Source of the DNA: an uncultured Roseateles sp.
Lineage (GTDB): Bacteria > Pseudomonadota > Gammaproteobacteria > Burkholderiales > Burkholderiaceae_C
Direction: 5' to 3'
Length of the DNA stretch: 64,000 nt
Assembly (NCBI RefSeq): GCF_945956965.1
Contig: NZ_CAMFJS010000021.1
Location: 1 to 64,000 of the forward strand
The position numbers were made by a program, and so were the translations under genes. Shown here one piece after another: positions 53,731-62,125 of the stretch; position 1 is the stretch's first letter; each line of letters opens with the position of its first letter. Under the pieces are notes generated by a model that saw only the letters and a list, made by a program, of their open reading frames with translations, was not told the origin of the DNA and ran no database searches.

Positions 53731-54471
53731 ATGGCCCAGCAAATCAATCTACTCACCCCCATTCTGCTTGCGCCGAAACGCTATTTCTCGGCCCTGACCA
53801 TGGTGCAGGCCATGGCCATGCTGCTGGCGGCCACGCTGGCCCTGTGCCTGTGGCTGAACCTGCAAGCCCAGCAGTCCAAGCGCGACTTTGCCCAAGCCCA
53901 GGCCCGCGCCGCCCTTGAGTTGCAAACCCTGACGCAAGCCCTGGCTGCCTTGCCGCCGCCGGTGGACCCCAAGCAATTGGCCCAACAGATTCAACAGTTG
54001 GAACTCTCCAACCATGCGCAGTTCCTGACCCTCAACATCCTCAATGGCGGCTTGGCGGCAGAAGGCTATCGGCATTCCGATCTGCTCAAGTCCCTGGCAC
54101 AGACCGTGCCGTCCAGCGTCTGGCTGGCTTCACTGCGCTGGACGCCGGGGCAGCTGGAGCTCAATGGCGCGACCCTGGACCCAGTGGCCCTGCGCACCTG
54201 GCTGGAACGCCTGGCCGGGCAGCCCCTCCTGGCTGGCTTGCAACTGGGCTCGGTGAAAGTTGAGAAATGGGGGGCCGATGGGCCGCCAAGCGCCGATGGC
54301 AATGACCCCGGCACTGCCGCCGCACCGGCTGCCTGGCTGAGCCCCTCCACCCCAAAGCCGCGACTCGGTTTGGCGGTATGGTCCTTCCGCGTGGTCAGCG
54401 CCTTGCCCGTACAGGCCAACAAGCTGGGCGCTCCCGGCGCCACCGAGCTCAAAGCGGGCAGCACACCATGA
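53731..54471 (+). CDS. PilN-like MSHA biogenesis protein
   Basis: This is a bitopic inner-membrane protein of 246 residues. The N-terminal MAQQINLLTPILLAPKRYFS is the PilN-type cytoplasmic peptide that docks into the PilM-like partner. One membrane segment (MLLAATLALCLWLNL) and a coiled coil (KQLAQQIQQLELSNHA) follow, then a periplasmic ferredoxin-like fold. It sits between mshI and mshJ, the place of mshI2 or PilN. The track start at 53650 lies inside mshI. It overlaps mshJ by 4 bp. Confidence 0.82.
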   Translation: MAQQINLLTPILLAPKRYFSALTMVQAMAMLLAATLALCLWLNLQAQQSKRDFAQAQARAALELQTLTQALAALPPPVDPKQLAQQIQQLELSNHAQFLTLNILNGGLAAEGYRHSDLLKSLAQTVPSSVWLASLRWTPGQLELNGATLDPVALRTWLERLAGQPLLAGLQLGSVKVEKWGADGPPSADGNDPGTAAAPAAWLSPSTPKPRLGLAVWSFRVVSALPVQANKLGAPGATELKAGSTP

Positions 54472-55283
54472 TGGCAGGCAACAAAACCCTGAAGCGCTGG
54501 CAGAGCACTTGGCAAAGCTGGGCCAAGCGCATCGACGCGCTCAGCCTGCGCGAACGCGCCTTCATTTTTCTATGCCTGGCCGCCATCTTGATTGCCCTGG
54601 CCGACAGCTTGGTGCTCACCCCCCTTAAGCTCGAAGCGCAGACGCAGGCCAAGGCCCAGCTCAAGCAAAACCAGGACCTCAAGTTGCTGCGGGATCAGTT
54701 CAGCGCAGCAGCCGCACCGCTGGCCGCCAGCGGTGCCGCAGGCAGCCAGGATGAAAGCAGCCAACTCAAGGCCAGGTTGGCCGCCGCCCAGCAACAGCAG
54801 GCACAGCTGCGACTCGCCGTAGATGCCGGCTTCAAGAACCTGCTGCAAAGCCAGGCGCCACTGAGTCAGACAGGCAAGGCCGGGAGCCAGCAGCAGCCAC
54901 CCCAGCAACTGGCTGAGCTCTTGGCCACCCTGCTCAAGCAACACCCTGGCCTGAGCTTGCTCAAGCTGGCCAGCCTGCCCGAAGGCCAAGGCCCCGCTCA
55001 GTTCGCCAGCAACGGCAGCAAGAACAACAGCGCGGCTGCGGCCCCAACCGCGGCCAATGCCGCCAGCGCCCCCGGCCCCGAGAGTTTGGCGATCCCTTTG
55101 ACTTGGCAGGGACTGGAATTGCAAATCACCGGCGAATATCTGGATCAAATGCGCTATCTGCGCCAGCTTGAATTGGCCCTGCCCCGCCTGCACTGGGGCG
55201 AGATGCGCCTGTGGTCGCAGGGGGACGGCAAGCCGGTGCTCCTGCAGGTGCAAGTGTTTCTCCCCAAGGCTCGCGCATCATGA
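54468..55283 (+). CDS. mshJ: MSHA biogenesis protein MshJ (PilO-like)
   Basis: This is a 271-residue inner-membrane protein. It has a short cytoplasmic part, one membrane segment (RAFIFLCLAAILIALADSLV), a long coiled coil rich in Gln/Lys/Ala, and a C-terminal PilO-type domain (LAIPLTWQGLELQITGEYLD, then RYLRQLELALPRLHWGEMRL). PilO-like proteins dimerise with PilN-like ones. The ATG 54468 overlaps the preceding stop in ATGA. It overlaps mshK by 4 bp. Confidence 0.85.
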   Translation: MMAGNKTLKRWQSTWQSWAKRIDALSLRERAFIFLCLAAILIALADSLVLTPLKLEAQTQAKAQLKQNQDLKLLRDQFSAAAAPLAASGAAGSQDESSQLKARLAAAQQQQAQLRLAVDAGFKNLLQSQAPLSQTGKAGSQQQPPQQLAELLATLLKQHPGLSLLKLASLPEGQGPAQFASNGSKNNSAAAAPTAANAASAPGPESLAIPLTWQGLELQITGEYLDQMRYLRQLELALPRLHWGEMRLWSQGDGKPVLLQVQVFLPKARAS

Positions 55284-55843
55284 GCATGAAGCCCAAGACC
55301 AACACCAAGGCCAGCATCTGGCTGAGCCTGATCGGCATGCTCAGCGGCCAAGCCATCGTGCCGACACAGGCATTGGCACAAGCCAAGGCGGTGCCGGCGG
55401 CATCAGCCTCAGCTACCGCCCCCAGCAGCCGCGACGACTTGCGCGACCCCAGCGCCTGGCCGGCAGAGCTGCGCAGCCCAGCACCTGGCTCGGCAGACAC
55501 CGGCAGCGATGACGACGGCAAGCGGGCGGTGCAGCACATCACCATCCGCGAGGGCAAAGCCTTTGTCGTGGCCGGCGGCCGCTTGCTGCCGGTGGGCGCC
55601 AAGCTGGGTGATGCCACCATCGTGCGGATTGATAGCCAGGCCGTCTGGCTGCGCGATGGCCGCGGCACCCGCCGCGAAGCCATCTATCCCGGCATTGATA
55701 AGCACGCCGCCGTGGACCCGGTGCCGGGCAGTGCCGCCCCGCGCGCGCCCAAGCCAGCCGCCAAGCCTCGCCCAAGAACACCCAGCCCCAGCGCCACCAT
55801 GAATTCGACGACACCCAGCGCCAACCTCCAGGAGAAACCATGA
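55280..55843 (+). CDS. mshK: MSHA biogenesis protein MshK (PilP-like)
   Basis: This is a 187-residue periplasmic protein with a signal peptide (SIWLSLIGMLSGQAIVPTQA). The core is MshK-like: LRDPSAWPAELRSPAP, ITIREGKAFVVAGGRLLPVG, AKLGDATIVRIDSQAVWLRD, matching PilP-type secretin-linking domains. The C-terminus is Pro/Ala/Lys-rich and disordered. It overlaps mshL by 4 bp. Its role is to connect inner-membrane parts to the secretin. Confidence 0.83.
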   Translation: MSMKPKTNTKASIWLSLIGMLSGQAIVPTQALAQAKAVPAASASATAPSSRDDLRDPSAWPAELRSPAPGSADTGSDDDGKRAVQHITIREGKAFVVAGGRLLPVGAKLGDATIVRIDSQAVWLRDGRGTRREAIYPGIDKHAAVDPVPGSAAPRAPKPAAKPRPRTPSPSATMNSTTPSANLQEKP

Positions 55844-57726
55844 AGCTCAGGCGCCATCACTCAACTAGCCCCCGCCTTGCCAGCGCCTTCGCCCCCAGCA
55901 TGGCGCTCACGGCACTGCTGGCCCTGCTCTTGGGCGGCTGCGCCGACAAGCCTTTGCAACTGGCACAGCCCCGCACCGAATTGCGCGATGAACTCGACGC
56001 GGCCAATGCCGCCAACAAGGCCAATGCCGCCCGAGCCGCTGCGGCCGCCAGTGCCAACGCAGCAGCAGCCGCCGCAATACCCGCACCCGCGCCGGTGCCC
56101 GCCGCCCCGCCCGAGCCGCGCTTCGATCTGGTCGTCAACGGCGCGCCGGTGCGCGATGTCTTTCTCTCGCTCGTCACCGACACCCGTTACAGCATGCTGG
56201 TGCACCCGTCGGTGAACGGCTCGCTGTCGGTCACGCTCAAAGGCGTCACCGTGCGCGAAGCATTGGAGTCGCTGCGCGAGGTCTACGGCTACGACTTCAA
56301 GTTTGATGGCCGCCGCATCACCGTCTTCCCGCCCGCCATGCAGACTCGCATCTTCACGGTCAACTATCTGCAGCAGCAGCGTGTGGGCCGCAGCGAGTTG
56401 CGCGTCAGCTCAGGCGCCGGGCAGAGCAGCAGCTCGGGCGGCACAGGCACCACCACAGGCAGCAACGGCAGCAGCGCGAGTAGCAACAACGCTGCCGGCC
56501 TGCCTCAGCAGCAGGAAAGCTCCCACGTCGCCACCAGCACCAAGAACGACTTCTGGGCCGACACCACCGCCGCCTTGCGTTCTCTGATCGGCACCGAGGG
56601 CGGCCGCAATGTGATCGCCAGCCCGCAGGCCGGCACCATTGCTGTTCGTGCCATGCCGGACGAAATGCGCGCCGTCGAAACCTTTTTGCGCAGCACCAAA
56701 CTGGCGGTGGAACGCCAGGTGATGCTGGAAGCCAAGATCGTGGAAGTGGAATTGCGCGAGGGCTTCCAGAGCGGCATCGACTGGTCGGTGCTGGGCAAGA
56801 ACGGCTCTATCGGCCAGACCAGCATCAGCCCCAGCATTCCGACCGGCGTGAACACCATCGTCAATCCGCTGGTCAGCAATAGCAATGGCTTGCCGGTGAT
56901 GTCCACCGCCATTCCCAATCCCAACTGGCCCGATCTGGTGCCCATGCTGTCCCCCGGCGGTGGCGCCTTCGGCATGGCCTTGTCGCGGGGCAACTTCCAG
57001 GGCTTGCTGAGTTTTCTGGAAAGCCACGGGGACACCCAAATCCTCTCCAGCCCGCGCGTGGCCACGCTGAACAATCAAAAGGCGGTGCTCAAGGTCGGTT
57101 CGGATGACTACTACGTCACCGGCATCTCGGGCGGCAACAACACGAACACCAATAACAACACCAACACCAATAACAACACGCCCACCGTTCCCACGCTGAC
57201 GCTCACGCCCTTCTTCTCCGGCATCGCGCTCGATGTCACGCCGCAGATCGACGAAGAGAACATGATCACCCTGCACATCCACCCGGCGGTGACCTCGGTG
57301 ACCGAAAAGGTCAAGCAGATTGATCTGGGCACGCTGGGCAACTTCCGCCTGCCGCTGGCCTCCAACAGCATGAATGAAACCGACACGGTGGTGCGCATCC
57401 CCGACGGTTACATCGTGGCCATCGGCGGCCTGATGCAGATGGAATCCAACCGCAAGGGCTCGGGCCTGCCCGGTGCCGACAGCAATCCCGTCACCGGCAC
57501 CCTGTTCGGCAACCGCGCCAATAGCGGCCGCAAGCGGGAGTTGATTGTGCTGATCAAGCCCAGCATCATCCGCAGCGCGGAAGACTGGGAACAGCACAAC
57601 CGCGCCGCGTCAATGGCGCTGTCGGACATGGACGAAAAAGCGCGGCGGGTGATTACCGTCAATGGCAGCCGCAACAGCAGTCCTGAGAGTACCGGCGATC
57701 AAACAGCGCCGGCCAAAAAGCACTGA
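55840..57726 (+). CDS. mshL: MSHA secretin MshL
   Basis: This outer-membrane secretin of 628 residues is a lipoprotein, with the lipobox LLLGGCADK. An Ala-rich linker is followed by a TonB-box/STN domain (FDLVVNGAPVRDVFLSLVTD), N-domains and the secretin core (LEAKIVEVELREGFQSGIDW, LLSFLESHGDTQILSSPRVA, TLNNQKAVLKVGSDDYYVTG, GIALDVTPQIDEENMITLHI). It has two low-complexity stretches, one Ser/Gly-rich near residues 190-220 and one Asn/Thr-rich near 430. It is the last gene of the locus; mshM and mshN do not follow. Confidence 0.92.
   Translation: MKLRRHHSTSPRLASAFAPSMALTALLALLLGGCADKPLQLAQPRTELRDELDAANAANKANAARAAAAASANAAAAAAIPAPAPVPAAPPEPRFDLVVNGAPVRDVFLSLVTDTRYSMLVHPSVNGSLSVTLKGVTVREALESLREVYGYDFKFDGRRITVFPPAMQTRIFTVNYLQQQRVGRSELRVSSGAGQSSSSGGTGTTTGSNGSSASSNNAAGLPQQQESSHVATSTKNDFWADTTAALRSLIGTEGGRNVIASPQAGTIAVRAMPDEMRAVETFLRSTKLAVERQVMLEAKIVEVELREGFQSGIDWSVLGKNGSIGQTSISPSIPTGVNTIVNPLVSNSNGLPVMSTAIPNPNWPDLVPMLSPGGGAFGMALSRGNFQGLLSFLESHGDTQILSSPRVATLNNQKAVLKVGSDDYYVTGISGGNNTNTNNNTNTNNNTPTVPTLTLTPFFSGIALDVTPQIDEENMITLHIHPAVTSVTEKVKQIDLGTLGNFRLPLASNSMNETDTVVRIPDGYIVAIGGLMQMESNRKGSGLPGADSNPVTGTLFGNRANSGRKRELIVLIKPSIIRSAEDWEQHNRAASMALSDMDEKARRVITVNGSRNSSPESTGDQTAPAKKH
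57131..57185 (+). repeat. Asn/Thr-rich low-complexity repeat inside mshL
   Basis: AACACCAATAACAAC-type units repeat and encode NNTNTNNNTNTNNNT. The stretch interrupts the secretin core between DDYYVTG and TLTLTPFFSGIA. It probably forms a surface loop. Such simple repeats can change length between strains. Confidence 0.8.
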
Positions 57727-57750
57727 GAAGGAGTGGCCACCCTGGCCGCT

Positions 57751-57798
57751 GAGGCCACTGAGGCCACTGAGGCCACTTTGGCCGCATTCTTCGCGGCC
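57751..57798. repeat. 9-bp triplicate and terminal hairpin between mshL and tupA
   Basis: GAGGCCACT occurs three times in tandem (57751-57777). It is followed at 57780-57798 by GGCCGC and GCGGCC around a 7-base loop. The hairpin lies between convergent genes and may stop both transcripts, though it has no T tract. Confidence 0.7.
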
Positions 57799-57804
57799 TC
57801 CACC

Positions 57805-58629
57805 TCAACGCGCCGCTGTCGGGAAGAAAAGCTGCTCACCCGCAATCTTGTAGCTGGCAATCTGCGCCTGCCCCTTGGCTGAGACCAGCCAATCGGCCAA
57901 GGCTTGCGCCTCCTTGAGCTTGATGTGCGGGTGCTTGGCGGGGTTGACCACGATCACGCCGTAGGGGTTGTAGAGCCGCGCATCGCCCTCCACCAAAACA
58001 GCCAAATCACCGCGGTTCTTGGTGAAGGCAGCCCAGGTGCCACGATCCGCCAGCACATGGGCGTTCAAGGCCGCCGCCATATTCAAGGCCGGGCCCATGC
58101 CGCAGCCGCACTGCCGATAGCGCTGCGCCAGGCTTTGTACCGGATCCACATTGATGGCCTGCCACAGGCGCAGCTCGGCCGCATGAGTGCCGCTTTTGTC
58201 GCCGCGCGAGACAAAGCTCTGCGCGCTGGCGCCGGGCAACTTGGCCAGGGCTTGCAGCACATCGCGGCCACGCAGACCCGCGGGGTCGCTGGCCGGGCCG
58301 ATCAGCACAAAATCATTCGCCATCACCGGCATGCGCTTGAGGCCAAAGCCCTCGGCCACAAACTTCTCCTCAGCCGCCACATCGTGGACCAGCACCACAT
58401 CGGCATCCCCGCGCCGCGCCAGGTCCAAGGCCTGACCCGTGCCCAGGGCCACCACCTTGACCTGGATGCCGGTGTCGGCGGTGAAGCGCGGCAGCAAATG
58501 GGCGAACAAGCCCGACTGCTCGGTGGAGGTGGTGGAGGCGAGCACGATGGACTCTGCCGCAGACACCAAGCCGCTCCCCGCCAGCAGCAGGCTGCCCAAA
58601 ACCGTGGTCAAAAAAAGTTTGCGCTTCAA
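57805..58629 (-). CDS. tupA: Tungstate ABC transporter substrate-binding protein TupA
   Basis: This periplasmic oxyanion-binding protein has 274 residues. A signal peptide ends near GLVSAAES, and the ligand motif ASTTSTEQSGLF is the TupA signature; ALGTGQALDLARRGDADVVL and FVSRGDKSGTHAAELRLW are also typical. The start is TTG at 58629, which overlaps the tupC stop as TTGA and has no clear ATG alternative. Tungstate is preferred over molybdate by family. It is the last gene of the operon. Confidence 0.9.
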   Translation of the reverse strand: MKRKLFLTTVLGSLLLAGSGLVSAAESIVLASTTSTEQSGLFAHLLPRFTADTGIQVKVVALGTGQALDLARRGDADVVLVHDVAAEEKFVAEGFGLKRMPVMANDFVLIGPASDPAGLRGRDVLQALAKLPGASAQSFVSRGDKSGTHAAELRLWQAINVDPVQSLAQRYRQCGCGMGPALNMAAALNAHVLADRGTWAAFTKNRGDLAVLVEGDARLYNPYGVIVVNPAKHPHIKLKEAQALADWLVSAKGQAQIASYKIAGEQLFFPTAAR

Positions 58630-59330
58630 AACATCTCCCCTCGCAGAAACTGATCGGCCGCCGCAGGCAGCGGCGCGCCAAAAAACTGCGCCACCGGCGC
58701 ATCGGCCAAGACCTGCCCTTCATGAAGATACAGCACCCGGGTCGCCAAGCGCTTGGCCTGGCCGAGATTGTGGGTGCTCATCACCATGCTGAGGCCCTCG
58801 GCCGCAAAGCCTTCGATGACGCGCTCCACCTCGCGCCGTGCGCCTGGGTCCAGATGCGCCGTGGGCTCATCCAAAAACAGCAAGTCCGCTTGCAATGCCC
58901 AGGCCCGCGCCAGTGCCAGGCGTTGGCGCTGGCCGCCGGACAAGCTGCAGGCATCACGCCCGGCCAATGCTTGCAAGCCCACGCGCTGCAAGGCGGCATG
59001 CGCCCGCTCAGCCCGCTCCTCGGCGGCCACGCCCGCCAGCCACAAGGCCAGGCGCAGATTGCGCTGCACCGACAAACGCAAGAAAAAAGGCTGCTGAAAC
59101 ACCATGGCCTGGCGCGGCAGCCGGCCCAGGCCCGGCAGCTGATGCAAGACTCGCCCCTCAGCAGGCAAAAGCCCGTGCAGCAGGCGCAGCAAGCTGGTCT
59201 TGCCCGCCCCGTTCGCGCCGATCAGCGCCAGCCGCTCCCCAGCATGCAGGCGCAGCTGGCAAGGTGCGAGCACCTGCCGCCCGCCCAGGCTCAGGCCGGG
59301 ATGATTGAGTTCCAACAAGAGCGCGCTCAT
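58626..59330 (-). CDS. tupC: Tungstate ABC transporter ATP-binding protein TupC
   Basis: This ATPase has 234 residues from ATG 59330. Walker A is GANGAGKTS, the signature is LSGGQRQRLALARAW, Walker B is LLFLDEPTAHLDP and the switch is MSTHN. It overlaps tupB upstream by 4 bp and tupA downstream by 4 bp. The track ORF runs on to 59894, but that part is tupB out of frame and is rejected. Confidence 0.9.
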   Translation of the reverse strand: MSALLLELNHPGLSLGGRQVLAPCQLRLHAGERLALIGANGAGKTSLLRLLHGLLPAEGRVLHQLPGLGRLPRQAMVFQQPFFLRLSVQRNLRLALWLAGVAAEERAERAHAALQRVGLQALAGRDACSLSGGQRQRLALARAWALQADLLFLDEPTAHLDPGARREVERVIEGFAAEGLSMVMSTHNLGQAKRLATRVLYLHEGQVLADAPVAQFFGAPLPAAADQFLRGEMF

Positions 59331-60031
59331 GTGGCAACTCCCCGCGCTTGGGCCTTGAGCAAGAGTGCGCTGAACCCGTTGAGCAGACCCACCACCACGA
59401 GCAAGGTCAAGCCCAAAGCAATGGCCCGAGGCAGATCGCCCTTGCTGGTTTCCAGCGCGATCGAGGTGGTCATGACCCGGGTGAAGCCCTCGATATTGCC
59501 GCCCACCACCATCACCGCGCCCACTTCCGAGATGGCGCGTCCAAAAGCGCTCAGCAACACCACCAGCAGCGCACTGCGCTGATGCCAGACCAGCAGCAGC
59601 GCGGCCTGCGAAGCGCTGGCGCCCAGCGAGCGCAGCTGCTCGCCACCCTCCTCCATGGCTTCGGCCAAGCGAGACCGGGCTAAAGCCGCCACCACAGGCA
59701 GGATCAGCACCGCCTGCGCCAGCACCATGGCCCAAGGCGTGAACAACAAACCCCAATGCCCCAAGGGCCCGGAGCGCGATAGCAGCAAGTACACCATCAA
59801 GCCCACCAGCACCGAGGGCAGCGCCAGCCCGGTGTTGAGCAACAAAACCCAGGCTTGGCGCCAGCGCGAGGCCTGCGGCAAGGCCGCCAGCCATGCCGCC
59901 AGCGGCAAGCCCAGCAGCGTGGCCAAGACGCAGGCGCTGCCGCTGACCAGCAAGCTCAGCGCCAACACGCGCAGCAGCGGGCCATCGGCCTGGGCCAACA
60001 AACTCAGCGCCTGAGCCAGGGTGTCAAGCAT
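59327..60031 (-). CDS. tupB: Tungstate ABC transporter permease TupB
   Basis: This is a 234-residue inner-membrane permease with five or six membrane segments (VLALSLLVSGSACVLATLLG, LALPSVLVGLMVYLLL, MVLAQAVLILPVVAAL). The EAA loop reads EQLRSLGASASQAALLLVWHQ, and GRAISEVGAVMVVGGNIEGF is a TupB/ModB-type stretch. It overlaps eamA upstream by 8 bp and tupC by 4 bp. Confidence 0.9.
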   Translation of the reverse strand: MLDTLAQALSLLAQADGPLLRVLALSLLVSGSACVLATLLGLPLAAWLAALPQASRWRQAWVLLLNTGLALPSVLVGLMVYLLLSRSGPLGHWGLLFTPWAMVLAQAVLILPVVAALARSRLAEAMEEGGEQLRSLGASASQAALLLVWHQRSALLVVLLSAFGRAISEVGAVMVVGGNIEGFTRVMTTSIALETSKGDLPRAIALGLTLLVVVGLLNGFSALLLKAQARGVAT

Positions 60032-60899
60032 GGCTGCGTGGCTTGATCAGGCCCAAGGCCAAGGCCGTGCCCAACAAGACGATGGCGCAGCCCGCCGCCA
60101 TGTGCAGGGTGAACAACTCACCCAGGAACAAGAAGCCCCACAGCACTGCAAAAACAGGGATCAAAAAGGTCACGGCAATCGTGTTGGTGGGGCCGATGCG
60201 GCTCATCAAGCGGAAATACAGCAAATAGGCCAAGGCCGAGCACAGCAGGCCCAACATCAACACGCCCAGCCAGGCCTTGGCACTGGGCTGAGTCTCTGGC
60301 CAGTAAAACAGCGCGGGCAAGGCCAGCAGCAACGCCGCGAACACCTGGCTGCCGGTGGCGACCGTCAGGGGCTGGAGTTGCACCGTGTAACGCTTGCTGA
60401 AGTTAGCAGCCAGGCCGTAGCAGAAGGTGGCCAGCAGGCAAGCCGCCAAGGCCCAGCCGCTGCCGCCGGGCTTGAAGGTGGCCTTGTCCCAGGCCAGAAA
60501 CAAGACACCCGCGAAACCCAGAGCCAGGCCCAGCACACGCCAGCCACTCAGGCCCTGACGCAGCCAAGCCCAGGCGATCAGCGCCCCCCACAGCGGGGTG
60601 GTGGCATTGAGGATGCTGGACAGGCCCGCCGTGATCGACAGCGCCGCAAAGCTGAAGAGGGCAAAGGGAATGGCGCTGTTCAGCAGGCCGACCACCAGCA
60701 GCGGCTTCCACGCACGCCGCAATTCCCCCAGGCCCTGACGCGCCGCCAAGAGCGGCAGCAAGGCCAGGCTGGCCACCGACACCCGCAAGGCCGCCATCAC
60801 CAGCGGCCCAAACTCATGGGCGCCCAAACGCATGAACAAGAAAGAGGCGCCCCAAATGGCGGCCAAGGTCAATAACTCAAACAGATCAAGGGATTTCAT
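60024..60899 (-). CDS. EamA/DMT-family drug/metabolite transporter
   Basis: This 10-helix inner-membrane carrier of 291 residues from ATG 60899 has two EamA halves: LLTLAAIWGASFLFMRLG and GLSSILNATTPLWGALIAW in the first, and ALAACLLATFCYGLAANFSK and TNTIAVTFLIPVFAVLWGFL in the second. The cargo is unknown; many members export amino acids or metabolites. It overlaps tupB by 8 bp at its 3' end and so leads the tungstate operon. The upstream track start 60944 adds a few residues only. Confidence 0.87.
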   Translation of the reverse strand: MKSLDLFELLTLAAIWGASFLFMRLGAHEFGPLVMAALRVSVASLALLPLLAARQGLGELRRAWKPLLVVGLLNSAIPFALFSFAALSITAGLSSILNATTPLWGALIAWAWLRQGLSGWRVLGLALGFAGVLFLAWDKATFKPGGSGWALAACLLATFCYGLAANFSKRYTVQLQPLTVATGSQVFAALLLALPALFYWPETQPSAKAWLGVLMLGLLCSALAYLLYFRLMSRIGPTNTIAVTFLIPVFAVLWGFLFLGELFTLHMAAGCAIVLLGTALALGLIKPRSHA

Positions 60900-61092
60900 C
60901 GCTGCGGCTCGGAGAACGGAGGCGAAGCATACTGCCGCGCGCAAGCCGGGCGCTTCGGCGACACGGACTGCTTCCCGGCGGCCAGTGACGAGGTCGCGTC
61001 GGTGCGCTGGGTTCTAGCCTGGGATGCGCTTCGCGTGAGCCTTCCCCCTGCTCGCGCCAGGCACCGTTGAGAACTCAGGTTATTCTTTCTGA

Positions 61093-61950
61093 ATGAGACT
61101 TCCAGCCCGCCGCCCCATGCTCGCCTTCTTTCTGCTTGTCGCCGCGCTGCTGGCCTGGCTACCCCAGCTCGATGGTCTCGCCAAGGAGCAGGTGGATGCG
61201 GGCTTGAAGCGCGCCTTGATCAGCTTCGCCACGGCACGCACGCTCAATGGTGTGGTGTCCACGCTGCAAGAAACCACCCTGTCGTTTCAGCCCATGGGCG
61301 TGGGTCTCACCACAGCGCCTGGCCAGGTCTTGGACCCAATCAATGATTTGATTGAGCAGTTCTCGGGCCTCATGCTGGGCGCCACGGTGTCCTTCGGGAT
61401 TCAAAAAGCCCTGCTGGCTATTGGTGCGCACAGCCTGGTCAAAAGCTTGGTCAGCCTGGCGCTGCTGGCCGCGGCAGTGGTCGTCGCTCTGCGCTGGCCA
61501 CTGCCGCGGCTTGCCCGCGTGTTCTTGATTGCTTTGCTGCTCACGCGCTTCGCCGTGCCCCTGACGGTGCTGGGCAGCGATGCCGTGTTCAATACCTTTT
61601 TGAAAGACGACTATCAGTCCAGCCAGCAAGGGCTGGAACTCTCTGCAGGAGCCCTGCAGGGGCAAGGCCGCGCCGCCGAGTTACAGGCGGGCACAGGGCA
61701 AGAGCGCTCCATGCTGGACAAACTGAAGCAGGCGGCCACGCTGCCCGATGTTCGCGCCTTTGTTGAGCGAATCAAGCAGACCGCCGAACAAGCCGTCCAA
61801 CATCTGATTCAACTGATCGTGGTGTTTCTGCTTCAAACCCTGCTCGTGCCCCTGCTGCTGCTTTGGCTGATGGGCGCTGCCGCCCGCGCCGTGCTTGGCT
61901 CGGCGGCCAGTGCCGCATGGGCGCCGGCCAGGCAAGCTGACACGCGCTAA
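61093..61950 (+). CDS. Membrane protein of unknown function
   Basis: This is a 285-residue protein I do not recognise. It begins with a membrane segment (LAFFLLVAALLAWLP), has further hydrophobic stretches (SLVSLALLAAAVVVALRW, VFLIALLLTRFAVPLTVLG) and another near the C-terminus (LIVVFLLQTLLVPLLLLWLMG). Between them is a hydrophilic, Gln/Ala-rich helix region (DKLKQAATLPDVRAFVERIK). The overall profile suggests four membrane segments with a helical periplasmic or cytoplasmic loop. The neighbours give no help: a divergent eamA gene lies upstream and a binding-protein gene downstream. Confidence 0.7.
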   Translation: MRLPARRPMLAFFLLVAALLAWLPQLDGLAKEQVDAGLKRALISFATARTLNGVVSTLQETTLSFQPMGVGLTTAPGQVLDPINDLIEQFSGLMLGATVSFGIQKALLAIGAHSLVKSLVSLALLAAAVVVALRWPLPRLARVFLIALLLTRFAVPLTVLGSDAVFNTFLKDDYQSSQQGLELSAGALQGQGRAAELQAGTGQERSMLDKLKQAATLPDVRAFVERIKQTAEQAVQHLIQLIVVFLLQTLLVPLLLLWLMGAAARAVLGSAASAAWAPARQADTR

Positions 61951-62125
61951 TGCCCCGCATTAAGCGCCTCTGCCAAGTGATCAGCCAGGGCATCGCGACC
62001 GGTTCATGAGCATCGCGGACTGAGGCTTGGCTGCGGCCAGAGTCCTCGGCAAGATTTGGCGCACAAGGCATTCCATCGTCCGGCCCCTCAAGGCGGCGCC
62101 GAGCTGAGTCTGTTAAATTGGCCCG

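Noticed and set aside
58626-59894. 422-residue ORF as a fused transporter protein
   Set aside because: Only the C-terminal 234 residues match an ABC ATPase. The upstream part reads tupB out of frame.
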